64,000 nucleotides of DNA from JAKACA01 sp050008715 (lineage in GTDB: Bacteria; Actinomycetota; Acidimicrobiia; Acidimicrobiales; Bog-793): contig JBEKMC010000017.1 of NCBI GenBank assembly GCA_050008715.1, positions 1 to 64,000 of the forward strand, written 5' to 3'. How positions within the stretch are numbered: the first letter of the stretch is position 1; each line of letters begins with the position of its first letter. The notes under the pieces were generated by a model. The model saw only the letters and a list, made by a program, of their open reading frames with translations. It did not search any database and was not told the DNA's origin. The translations under genes and the position numbers were made by a program. Below are positions 32,264 to 39,783 of this stretch, in pieces.

Positions 32264-35017
32264 TCACGATCGCAACGCTGCGAAATGCCGGGCGAGCTCG
32301 CTTCGGGACCGGATGCCGAGCTTTCGGTAGACGGCACCGAGATGGAACTCGACGGTCTTCGGGCTCAGAAACAATGCCGTAGCGGCCTCCCTGTTGGAAG
32401 CTCCTTCGGCTACTGCGAGGGCAACACGAAGCTCTTGCGGCGTGAGCTCGTCGGTTGTCGAGGGATGCCGCCGGCGAGCGGTCTCGCCGGTCGCCGCGAG
32501 CTCGCGTTCCGACCGGTCGACCCACGGCTGGGCGCCGAGAACGAGGAACGTGTCGAGTGCCAGGCGCAGGTGCGGCCGTGCGTCCAGGCGATGTTTGGCG
32601 CGGCGGAGGTGCTCGCCGTAACTCAGCTCTGTCCGTGCCCGTTCGAACGGTAGTGGCACGCGATCGTGCCACCGGAGCGCCGTCTCGAAGTGCTCCTGGA
32701 AGTCCGCCGGGGCCAGCATGCCGCGGCATCGGGCTGCTGCGGCCTGGCCCCAGGCGCCGCCTGAGGCCACGGCGTGTGTGGCGAACGACTCGAGCGCTCC
32801 AGCTGCGTCGTCGTAACGCCCTGATCTCACGAGTGCTTCGATGCGCTCGGGAGCAGCGCCTAGCAAGCAGGGCTCGCCGACCCCCTCTTCGGCGAGGGTG
32901 CGCGCGAGGCGATCAAGGTGCGAGAGTGCCTCGGGGAACCTCTGGTGGGCGAATTCGAGCAGTCCAAGCGCCTCGTCGGAGTCGATCTCGGCGGCTCGCA
33001 GGCTTCCGAGGGGCACGGCAGTGGCAAGGCACTCGCCGACATGGGCACGGCAGGCCTCCTCCTGACCGCGCTGGGCTTCGAGGCGCCCGAGAGCCGCCAA
33101 CAATCGCGGCAGGTGGATGGACTGGCCCGTCTGACGCGCCAACTCCAACCCCTCGAACAACTCCGAGCGGGTGGCATCCCACGCCCCGGAACGGAAGTCG
33201 AGCTCCCCGAGCGCCCAGAGCGGGAACGGCAGCAAGCCCGGAGCACCGGCTGCTCTGGCTGAGCCGACGATGCGGTCGAGGAGGGCGCGCGCCGTCCCGT
33301 ACTCCTCGAGCCAGACATAGGTGACGCTGACGGCCTGGGAGAAGGCCAGGTGCAGCCCCCGGATCGGGTCAGCTTCCATGAGGAGAGGCAGGCAGGTCTC
33401 CATCAGTCGGCCGCCCCGCTCAGAATCGCCACGGATGACGAGTGTCTGCGCGAGAACACCGTCCGCGAAGATCGCAAGAGGACCGCCGACTCGCTGCGCG
33501 CAGGCGTGTGCCCGTTCGGCGGTGTGGTACGCACGCAAGCCGTCGCCGACCAGGTAACACGGTGCGACGGCCGCCATGAGCAGAATCGCAGCCTGTCCGG
33601 GTTGCTCGTGCTCGAGCCGGGCGGCTTCGGCGATCAGCAAGCGGAGCGCCTCGTGCGGCTGGCCGACGAGGACGAGCAACGAGGAATGCACGAGCTCGAG
33701 ATCTGCGTGCAGGTCCTGGCTGCGGACGTGCACGAGCGCCTCGGCAGCCACCGCGACGGCTTGTTCGGGCCTCCCAGTCACGTGGAGGTCGGCGGATGCC
33801 TCGCCGAGCCGGCGAGCCCGCGTGTCCGGGTCCGGAGTCAATTGCGCTGCCCGCTGCAAGGCTCGCGCCGCCCCAGCGTGGGCGCCGCGCCGGCGAGCGT
33901 CGATGCCGGCGGCCTCGAGGGCATTGGCGACCGCATTGTCCGGGCCGATCGACGCGGCGGCGAGATGCCACGGTCGTCGCTGGTCGTTCTCGGCGAGGGC
34001 GTTCGCAATGGCCGCGTGGGCTTTACGTCGCTGAGGCGCCAACGCTCCGTGGTAGGCGGCTGATCGAAGCAGCGGATGCCTGAACTCGATGCGAGCGTCT
34101 CTGAGACTGATGATGCCCGTCTCTTCTGCCGCTTCCAGCGCTGAGGTCGGAATACCCAGCATGTCGAGAGCGAGGACGACGACGTCGAGACCGCCGGATC
34201 CGCTGGCAGCGGCGAGCAGCAGGGCGTCGCGAGTGTCTTCGTCGAGCTCGGCAATCCGCCGGCGGAAGGCTCGCTCGGTGGTCGGGCCCGGTGGCATCGG
34301 GTCCTCGATCGGCTCTGATCCTCTGAGTTGTCCCTCACTCAACAGCGCCGGAAGCTCGACAAGGGCGAGGGGATTGCCGCCCGTGGACTCGTGCAGCCAC
34401 TGCGCGACCCCGTCGTCGACTTGCGTGCCGGCAGCTGCGAGGAGCAACTCGCCGGCTGCACCGGACGACAGGCCGCCGAGCACCAGCGTGTCGAGGTCCA
34501 GCAACGGGGCGATCACCTCGTCTTCGAGACGCCGCGTGAGCAACATCGCGACTCCCTCGGCTTGCAGCCGGCGGGCAGCGAACGTGATTGCCTGCACTGA
34601 GGAGGCGTCGAGCCATTGCAGATCGTCGACCGCACACAGGACCGGGCCGCGCTCGGCCACAGCCGCCAGCAGTCCGAGGGTTGCGACTCCCACGGCCAGC
34701 GGATCGATACCGGCTGGCGGACCCAGTGCGAGCGCTCCGGTCATGGCAGCACGTTGGCGCTCCGGCAGTGTCGCCACGAGCTCCAGAACGCCGGCGAACA
34801 GCTCGGCAAGACCCGCGAAGGGGAGATCCGACTCTGCTGCGACACCGCGGGCGCTCAAGATGTGGAGATCGTCTGCCAGCTCGATGGCGGCTCGCCACAA
34901 TGCCGTCTTCCCGATGCCGGGCTCACCAGTGATCGCGAGCGCTCCACTTCGGCCGTGGCGGGCGTCGTCGAGCAGCTGTTGGACACGCGCCACTTCGACG
35001 TCTCGCCCTAGGAGCAC
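32264..35017 (-). CDS. LuxR-family transcriptional regulator with AAA ATPase domain (LAL type)
   Basis: A 917-residue LAL regulator. The N-terminus MLLGRDVEVARVQQLLDDARHG begins an AAA_16 domain with Walker A GEPGIGKTALW and Walker B VLCAVDDLQWLD. A long TPR-like helical region follows (residues about 350-830). The C-terminal LuxR helix-turn-helix is LTPQELRVALAVAEGASNREAATALFLSPKTVEFHLGAVYRKLGI. LAL proteins activate transcription, often of secondary metabolism or catabolic genes, upon binding a small ligand. Its targets are unknown; the exported-protein genes downstream are the nearest candidates. Divergent from the 35155 gene. Confidence 0.93.
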   Translation of the reverse strand: MLLGRDVEVARVQQLLDDARHGRSGALAITGEPGIGKTALWRAAIELADDLHILSARGVAAESDLPFAGLAELFAGVLELVATLPERQRAAMTGALALGPPAGIDPLAVGVATLGLLAAVAERGPVLCAVDDLQWLDASSVQAITFAARRLQAEGVAMLLTRRLEDEVIAPLLDLDTLVLGGLSSGAAGELLLAAAGTQVDDGVAQWLHESTGGNPLALVELPALLSEGQLRGSEPIEDPMPPGPTTERAFRRRIAELDEDTRDALLLAAASGSGGLDVVVLALDMLGIPTSALEAAEETGIISLRDARIEFRHPLLRSAAYHGALAPQRRKAHAAIANALAENDQRRPWHLAAASIGPDNAVANALEAAGIDARRRGAHAGAARALQRAAQLTPDPDTRARRLGEASADLHVTGRPEQAVAVAAEALVHVRSQDLHADLELVHSSLLVLVGQPHEALRLLIAEAARLEHEQPGQAAILLMAAVAPCYLVGDGLRAYHTAERAHACAQRVGGPLAIFADGVLAQTLVIRGDSERGGRLMETCLPLLMEADPIRGLHLAFSQAVSVTYVWLEEYGTARALLDRIVGSARAAGAPGLLPFPLWALGELDFRSGAWDATRSELFEGLELARQTGQSIHLPRLLAALGRLEAQRGQEEACRAHVGECLATAVPLGSLRAAEIDSDEALGLLEFAHQRFPEALSHLDRLARTLAEEGVGEPCLLGAAPERIEALVRSGRYDDAAGALESFATHAVASGGAWGQAAAARCRGMLAPADFQEHFETALRWHDRVPLPFERARTELSYGEHLRRAKHRLDARPHLRLALDTFLVLGAQPWVDRSERELAATGETARRRHPSTTDELTPQELRVALAVAEGASNREAATALFLSPKTVEFHLGAVYRKLGIRSRSELARHFAALRS

Positions 35018-35154
35018 AGGTCATCGTAGGGCGGGAGGCGAGTCCAGTCGCGAACTAGGGATTCACCTGATCCGACCGAGGAGGCCGATGCCTACCCTGT
35101 CCTCGCGTCGGATCTCTCGGTCGCGGTCCGATCACCGATCCGAGGAGGAGCCGG

Positions 35155-35490
35155 ATGTTCGACGTCACGCTCGACGCTGAGGTCCTCGGGCGTCTGGCAG
35201 CGAGCCTCGAACGATGGGGGTTCGAGCTGACCAACGTTGAATGGTCCCATCTCGTGGGCCTTGTCGGGCTTGGCTCGTCTGCTGTGGCAGAGGCAGTCGG
35301 TGGGCGGGCTGCCGAGCTGGACGTCGCTGCGCCGGGCGTCGTCCCGATGACCACTCCCGGTTTTGCCGACGCCCTCAGTGCTGCCGCTGACGCCGTCATG
35401 AGTCGAGCCGTGCTCGGTCAGTCGGTCGTCATCGCCACCGGCCCCGACGCCGGCCTCTGGGTCGCGAAGACCCGCCCACGGAGCGCGTAG
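35155..35490 (+). CDS. hypothetical protein
   Basis: A 111-residue protein starting at ATG 35155 with GAGGAG upstream. It opens MFDVTLDAEVLGRLAASLERWG and contains hydrophobic, Ala/Leu/Val-rich helices (HLVGLVGLGSSAVAEAVGG, TPGFADALSAAADAVMSRAVLG) and a short beta end SVVIATGPDAGLWVAKTR. I do not recognise the family. It lies between the LAL regulator start and the DinB gene, and could be co-regulated with the former. Confidence 0.6.
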   Translation: MFDVTLDAEVLGRLAASLERWGFELTNVEWSHLVGLVGLGSSAVAEAVGGRAAELDVAAPGVVPMTTPGFADALSAAADAVMSRAVLGQSVVIATGPDAGLWVAKTRPRSA

Positions 35491-35503
35491 CGCAAGTCCC
35501 GTG

Positions 35504-36031
35504 TCACTGGCGGATGGGCGTGACGTCCCAGACATGGTGGATCGTGTCGTGAACCATGTAGCGCGAGATCGTCGCGACGGTAAAACCGGCGCCGTCGCTT
35601 CGACGCCCAGCTCGCCGCCATTCGGTCTCGGTGAGACCGTCGAGACGGCCGGCCAGCTGGTCCGCGTACTGGCCCAGGTCGGCGATCACGACTCCGGGGT
35701 CCTGCTGTTCGTAGCGCTCCTCGACGGCGGACGCATCCTGGTCCCAGTTCGAGAACAGCGGGTCGTCCTCGGCGAGCATGCGGGCGATCCTGTCGTCGTA
35801 GCGCCGATACACGTCGCGAACATGGCAGGCGTATTCGAGCGACGACCACGTGGAGGCGTCGCGGCGTCCTTGCCGAACAGCACCGTCCGACAGCAGGCGC
35901 TGCCAGGCGGCGGCATTCGTGCGGATCAGGTCTGCCACCGATTCCGCCGGGCACGTGCTGGCGTCGAAGCCACATTCGGGGCAGGCGCGATCGAGAACCC
36001 AGGTCCAGTTCTTCGTGTCGGGGACGAGCAT
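35504..36031 (-). CDS. DinB-superfamily protein with N-terminal zinc-type motif
   Basis: A 175-residue protein from ATG at 36031. It starts KNWTWVLDRACPECGFDASTC, a Cys-x2-Cys...Cys motif seen in actinobacterial DinB-like proteins. A four-helix DinB/YfiT-type bundle follows with candidate metal histidines in SLEYACHVRDVYRRY and MVHDTIHHVWDV. DinB-fold enzymes are thiol-dependent transferases (mycothiol or bacillithiol) or unknown. The longer in-frame extension (to 36253) runs through tRNA-Arg and is not real. Convergent with 35155. Confidence 0.82.
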   Translation of the reverse strand: MLVPDTKNWTWVLDRACPECGFDASTCPAESVADLIRTNAAAWQRLLSDGAVRQGRRDASTWSSLEYACHVRDVYRRYDDRIARMLAEDDPLFSNWDQDASAVEERYEQQDPGVVIADLGQYADQLAGRLDGLTETEWRRAGRRSDGAGFTVATISRYMVHDTIHHVWDVTPIRQ

Positions 36032-36136
36032 GGCGCCGAGGCTACCGGCGCCCGGGGCCGACTTCTGGCTGGCGGCGTTCTGCTCGTAGCGCCGGGCGGC
36101 ATGTACCCTTGGAATCCAGCCCACAAGCAGGTCAAC

Positions 36137-36210
36137 GCCCCCGTAGCTCAGTTGGACAGAGCAGCTGCCTTCTAAGCAGACGGTCGCAGGTTCGAGTCCT
36201 GCCGGGGGCG
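36137..36210 (+). tRNA. tRNA-Arg (TCT)
   Basis: Acceptor GCCCCCG / CGGGGGC, discriminator G, anticodon loop CTTCTAA (TCT) in stem GCTGC/GCAG, T-arm GCAGGTTCGAGTCCTGC and D-arm AGCTCAGTTGGACAGAGC. CCA is not encoded. A truncated gene remnant starts within 3 bp of its 3' end. Confidence 0.95.
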
Positions 36211-36212
36211 CT

Positions 36213-36437
36213 ACCGAACCCGCCGACCTGTGCGTCTTCTCGGGCCACAACAACGGCGGGAACTTCGTCTACGTGTCGACGAAGCCGTCAGCAAGTCTGT
36301 CCGCCTGGCATGAGAGCACCCTGCAGGATGGGGGGACTTCCGATTTCCTCTCGACCGCAGCCGGCATCTCCTGCCCCTCGACGAAGGAATGTGTCCTCGT
36401 GAGCGGCCATGGCGAGATCGTAATCGGCAAGCCTTAG
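36213..36437 (+). pseudogene. 3' remnant of a secreted repeat-protein gene
   Basis: Directly after tRNA-Arg an open frame of 74 codons runs to a TAG at 36435 without any start codon. It reads TEPADLCVFSGHNNGGNF, then VYVSTKPSASLSAWHES and ends ISCPSTKECVLVSGHGEIVIGKP. The last part is the Ser-Cys-Pro-Ser-x-x-x-Cys-Val repeat common in exported propeller proteins of Acidimicrobiia and other actinobacteria. I infer that the 5' part was lost when DNA integrated or was deleted at the tRNA. The terminal unit ends naturally, as an intact C-terminus would. Confidence 0.65.
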
Positions 36438-36443
36438 TAGGCA

Positions 36444-38303
36444 CTATCCCGTCCACATCCACGCACGAGGATGGACGAGCGCGTGTGGCCACCGAGACTC
36501 GCGACTGAGAGTCGCGATGTCGCCTCGCGACGGGTGATCCTGTCGCAGCAAGAGGAACGTGTTCTGGCAGTACCACCAGTCAACGAGCTCGTCCGACCAG
36601 ATCTTTGGTCGAACCACGTCGAAGCACTCAAATCCTCGTGATTCGAATTTGGACAGCCAATAGTCGGGCCACTGCTCGTTGACGTGGTGAACGCCGCCCT
36701 GCCTTGGCACAGCGGCGGAAAACAGAACCGCCGGAGCCAGGTTGGCGATCGAGGTGACGAGCACCTCGGAGAACTCGGCCTCGAGGTGTTCGGCAACTTC
36801 AAGACAGATCGCGAGATCGAACGTCCGATCGAGGTCGATCGGCTTCGTCAGATCCGTGGCTACGAAGTTTGCCACGGGAATCTGGAGCCGCTCGGGACGT
36901 ACCCATTCGCCATCGAGCCCGACAGTGTCGGCGACACCGTACTCCTGGCATACGCTCAACCACGCACCCTCTCCGCAGCCGACATCGACCGCAGATGTCG
37001 GATTCAACATTGGTAGTACGACGCCCAACACGTGACGCGCCGATTCGAGCATTCCCTCGACCTTGGCGGAGTAGAACTCCTCGTCGTAATCGCTTTCGTC
37101 GTAGCGCTCTGCGCTGACTTCAACAGGGAGAAAAATGCCAGCGGCAAACCAGCTGTGATGTTCGTGAAGCACGTTGAGCTCGAGCTGGTAGCTGCCGGGT
37201 GTCGGCGGCGCCTTGACCGTCATCCGCTGTATCGACTCAGTCCCTGGCGGCACTTCGGCGGCGAACGGCGTTCGAGCTCCCTCCATGATCACAGATGTTC
37301 CGTCACGATCAAACCACCGATGTCCGAGCCGGATCTCCGGTTGCTCATTCCCGGACGGCCACTTCTCAGTCCCAAGATTGCGAACTCGAACGGCAACGAC
37401 GCGGCTCTCGTCCTCGTGAAGCGCGCCGAGGTTCCCGAGGATCTCCAACTCGCATCGGTAGGCGCTCTTCGGTACTGATCGGAGCGCCCAGTGTCGGTCG
37501 ATCTCGTCGAACGCGATCGTCGGCACGCCGGCAGACGCGATCCGCCCACGGCGCCGGTGCTTCGCGTGGCTTGCAACGCCGAATGCCGAGGCAGCTGCCG
37601 CTCGCAACTGCGCGATATCTTCCTCGGCCGTGGGCAGTAGTGACGTCGAGGGATACCGCTCTGGAAGATAGAAGTCGTTGGTCGGCTTGCCACCCGCCCA
37701 TCCGACATCCGGGCGAATACGCTGGTAGTGCTCTGCCTTCGCTGTGCGCTCGTCTTCGGTCGTCACGATGCAGTCGAGATGGTAGATCGGGGCTTCCACG
37801 TAACGAAACGGAGTTACGGTCACCGCAGAGGTATGCAGCAGGCCTGGAAAACGGAGGAGGAACGGCTCGTTGCGGACGAGTCGATTCAGCCAGTCGTCCG
37901 ACCATGGAGGATCGGAGAGAACGTGTTCGACGTCGGGGTATGACCACAGTCTCCGGATGACGTACTGAGCGACGTCGTCGGCGTCGAGCATCGCCGGAAG
38001 CGCAGCAAGCAGCGCCGAGCTCACCACTTCGTCGCTGTCGATGCGAAAGACCCACTTACCGGAGCACAAGCTATGAAGCCATGCCAGATTGCGTTCGGGG
38101 CCGGACTCGGGATCAAACTCGCAGCGGACGACCAGATCTGCACGTGCGTCGAGTGCTGCCATTTCGTCTCGTGTCACACGGGAATCGACCGCGCAAACGA
38201 TCTCGTCGGCCACGTCGGCGAGCTGGTCGAGTAAGACAGCAACGCGCGCCAGCGGGCTCGCCACGAGACAACATACGGAAAGCGACGGCCGCTTGTCGTC
38301 CAC
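36444..38303 (-). CDS. three-domain protein: GT2-like glycosyltransferase, Ig-like domain, SAM methyltransferase
   Basis: A 619-residue protein from GTG at 38303. Residues 8-215 resemble GT2-type transferases: SVCCLVASPLARVAVLLDQL, EIVCAVDSRV, and FRIDSDEVV with Asp89-Ser-Asp91 as the DxD-like motif. Residues 285-397 form a beta-sandwich with RVVAVRVRNLGTEKWPSG and IRLGHRWFD / VPPGTESIQRMTVKAP, like the Ig-like domain found with bacterial glycan genes. Residues about 435-600 are a class I methyltransferase: SAVDVGCGEGAWLSV, FDLAICLEVAEHLEAEFSE. The product probably builds and methylates a surface glycan. Base composition is more AT-rich than the neighbours, and it lies next to tRNA-Arg and a gene remnant, suggesting horizontal transfer. 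Confidence 0.8.
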   Translation of the reverse strand: MDDKRPSLSVCCLVASPLARVAVLLDQLADVADEIVCAVDSRVTRDEMAALDARADLVVRCEFDPESGPERNLAWLHSLCSGKWVFRIDSDEVVSSALLAALPAMLDADDVAQYVIRRLWSYPDVEHVLSDPPWSDDWLNRLVRNEPFLLRFPGLLHTSAVTVTPFRYVEAPIYHLDCIVTTEDERTAKAEHYQRIRPDVGWAGGKPTNDFYLPERYPSTSLLPTAEEDIAQLRAAAASAFGVASHAKHRRRGRIASAGVPTIAFDEIDRHWALRSVPKSAYRCELEILGNLGALHEDESRVVAVRVRNLGTEKWPSGNEQPEIRLGHRWFDRDGTSVIMEGARTPFAAEVPPGTESIQRMTVKAPPTPGSYQLELNVLHEHHSWFAAGIFLPVEVSAERYDESDYDEEFYSAKVEGMLESARHVLGVVLPMLNPTSAVDVGCGEGAWLSVCQEYGVADTVGLDGEWVRPERLQIPVANFVATDLTKPIDLDRTFDLAICLEVAEHLEAEFSEVLVTSIANLAPAVLFSAAVPRQGGVHHVNEQWPDYWLSKFESRGFECFDVVRPKIWSDELVDWWYCQNTFLLLRQDHPSRGDIATLSRESRWPHALVHPRAWMWTG

Positions 38304-38366
38304 CGACGAATGATATTCGCTTCGCTTGTGCGCCTATCGACGGTTTCCCGGCCCGCTCCTGACTCG

Positions 38367-38990
38367 CTACGTGGCGAGGCGCGAGCGCAACGTCGCCAGG
38401 CCGTCGCCGGCGAGGTCCTCGAGCCCAGGCTGGCGACCGGTCATCGCGAGCACCAGCGAGAGGCCGGGCCCGCGGACCTCCGGACCTGCACCGTACTTCC
38501 AGTCCGAGTCGGTGGCGACGAGTTGCAATCGCTCGATCCGCCGCTTGGCCGCGACGGGGAAGCTGGCGCCTTTGAACATCTCGAGACACGCCACCACTGC
38601 GGCCGCCGGCACATCCCGGTGGAGGCCGAGTGGGCGTCGAATGTCTTCGCCGTGGACGACGACCTCGCCGAGCATGGCCATGACGGGTGCAGGCGGATGG
38701 TTGGTCGTGGACGTGCGTGCTCGCAGGCGGTCGACGATCTCCGTCGTGCTGAGGGCGCCGAGGCGGTTGGCGTCCCGCTTCATCCTGGCGTTGAACCGGA
38801 AGCCGGTGGCGGCCATACCGCCCATGAACCGCGGCCCAGTCTGCTCGGCACCCGACAGGACGTGGGCGGCGGCCAGCTTGACGCTCCAGCCCGCGCACAA
38901 CGACGCAACGGACCACTGCTCGGGCGACAGCTCGCTCAGGGTGTCGGCCAGGCCGGCGCGTTCCGTGTGGATCTTTGCGTTGTCGGCCAT
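38367..38990 (-). CDS. mycothiol-dependent maleylpyruvate isomerase-family protein
   Basis: A 207-residue protein of the MDMPI/TIGR03083 type, starting at ATG 38990 (MADNAKIHTERAGLADTLSEL). The N-terminal four-helix metal-binding domain has QWSVASLCAGWSVKLAAAHVLSG and MLGEVVVHGEDIRRPLGL, supplying the histidines. The C-terminal half ATDSDWKYGAGPEVRGPGLSLVLAMTGR is the SCP2-like part. Such proteins use mycothiol as cofactor in isomerisation or detoxification. It sits behind a TetR/MFS efflux pair on the same strand, so a detoxification role is plausible. Confidence 0.85.
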   Translation of the reverse strand: MADNAKIHTERAGLADTLSELSPEQWSVASLCAGWSVKLAAAHVLSGAEQTGPRFMGGMAATGFRFNARMKRDANRLGALSTTEIVDRLRARTSTTNHPPAPVMAMLGEVVVHGEDIRRPLGLHRDVPAAAVVACLEMFKGASFPVAAKRRIERLQLVATDSDWKYGAGPEVRGPGLSLVLAMTGRQPGLEDLAGDGLATLRSRLAT

Positions 38991-39111
38991 GCTCGGTCTC
39001 GCTCTCTGCAGGGGCGGAGATCCGCCGGAGTACGCCAGTACGACGAACGGCCGACCGGCGAAACGACAGACCTCGGAAGAAACCGGCGGCCACGACGCAC
39101 GTGGCACGCGG

Positions 39112-39711
39112 CTAGAGCTCGAGACCGCCCTCGAGATGCGCCATCGCTTCGTCAAGGATCGTGGCGAAGTCCTTCGACGGGTCCTCGGTGATGGCCACCA
39201 TCACCGCCATGGCAACGCCGATGACGGCTCCGGCGAGGGTGCGCACCTTCCAGTCGTCAGCCGGACGGCCGGCCCGCTCAGCTACGACCTCGCTCAGCAG
39301 CTGCATGGCGGACGTGAACTGGTCCAGCATCGCCGCCCGGAGCTCAGGAACGCCCAGAACGATTGCCATGCGGTCCCGCTGCTCGGCTTCCCCCTCAGGG
39401 CCGAGCTGGGCGAATGCGAGCCGGAAGGCCGTTCGCAACGCCTGGACGGGAGTCGCGTCGGACGGCTGAGCCCGGAACGCCTCGATGATGACCGGGTCGA
39501 AGTCGTCACTGAGAACGAGGTCGGCCTTGGTGGGGTAGTAGCGGAAGAACGTGCTCTCCGACACCTCGGCCTCGTCGATGATCTGCTGCACCGTGGTGGC
39601 GTCGTATCCCTGGCGGCTGAACAGCCGCATCGCATGAGACTGGATGGCGGCGCGCGTCCTTGCCTTCTTGCGCTCCCGCAAGCCAGTCGCCTGCACCTCA
39701 AGCGACGTCAA
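39112..39711 (-). CDS. TetR-family regulator of the adjacent MFS gene
   Basis: A 199-residue TetR protein. The N-terminal helix-turn-helix is RTRAAIQSHAMRLFSRQGYDATTVQQIIDEAEVSESTFFRYYPTK; the C-terminal ligand domain is TetR_C-type. Start is TTG at 39711, which lies inside the first of four 19-bp tandem units and is preceded by GGAGG 6 nt upstream. The stop of the MFS gene is 35 bp upstream. The two genes are very likely one operon in which the repressor controls the transporter. The MDMPI-like gene follows, 121 bp away. Confidence 0.88.
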   Translation of the reverse strand: MTSLEVQATGLRERKKARTRAAIQSHAMRLFSRQGYDATTVQQIIDEAEVSESTFFRYYPTKADLVLSDDFDPVIIEAFRAQPSDATPVQALRTAFRLAFAQLGPEGEAEQRDRMAIVLGVPELRAAMLDQFTSAMQLLSEVVAERAGRPADDWKVRTLAGAVIGVAMAVMVAITEDPSKDFATILDEAMAHLEGGLEL

Positions 39712-39783
39712 CGCTGGCCTCCGAGTTCAACGCTGGCCTCCGAGTTCAACGCTGGCCTCCGAGTTCAACGCTGGCCTCCGCGG
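39708..39783. repeat. 4 x 19-bp tandem repeat spanning the MFS stop and TetR start
   Basis: Units TCAACGCTGGCCTCCGAGT at 39708, 39727 and 39746, and a fourth with a changed end at 39765. On the coding (minus) strand each unit carries GGAGG, 6 nt, then TTGA: a Shine-Dalgarno plus a TTG start overlapping a TGA stop. The MFS stop is in unit 3 and the TetR start in unit 1. The ancestral junction was probably a single TTGA overlap. Confidence 0.92.

Noticed and set aside
36109..36402. Plus-strand frame starting before tRNA-Arg
   Set aside because: It reads through the tRNA in a frame that gives only Arg/Ser/Pro-rich sequence; the remnant in the other frame has real protein features.
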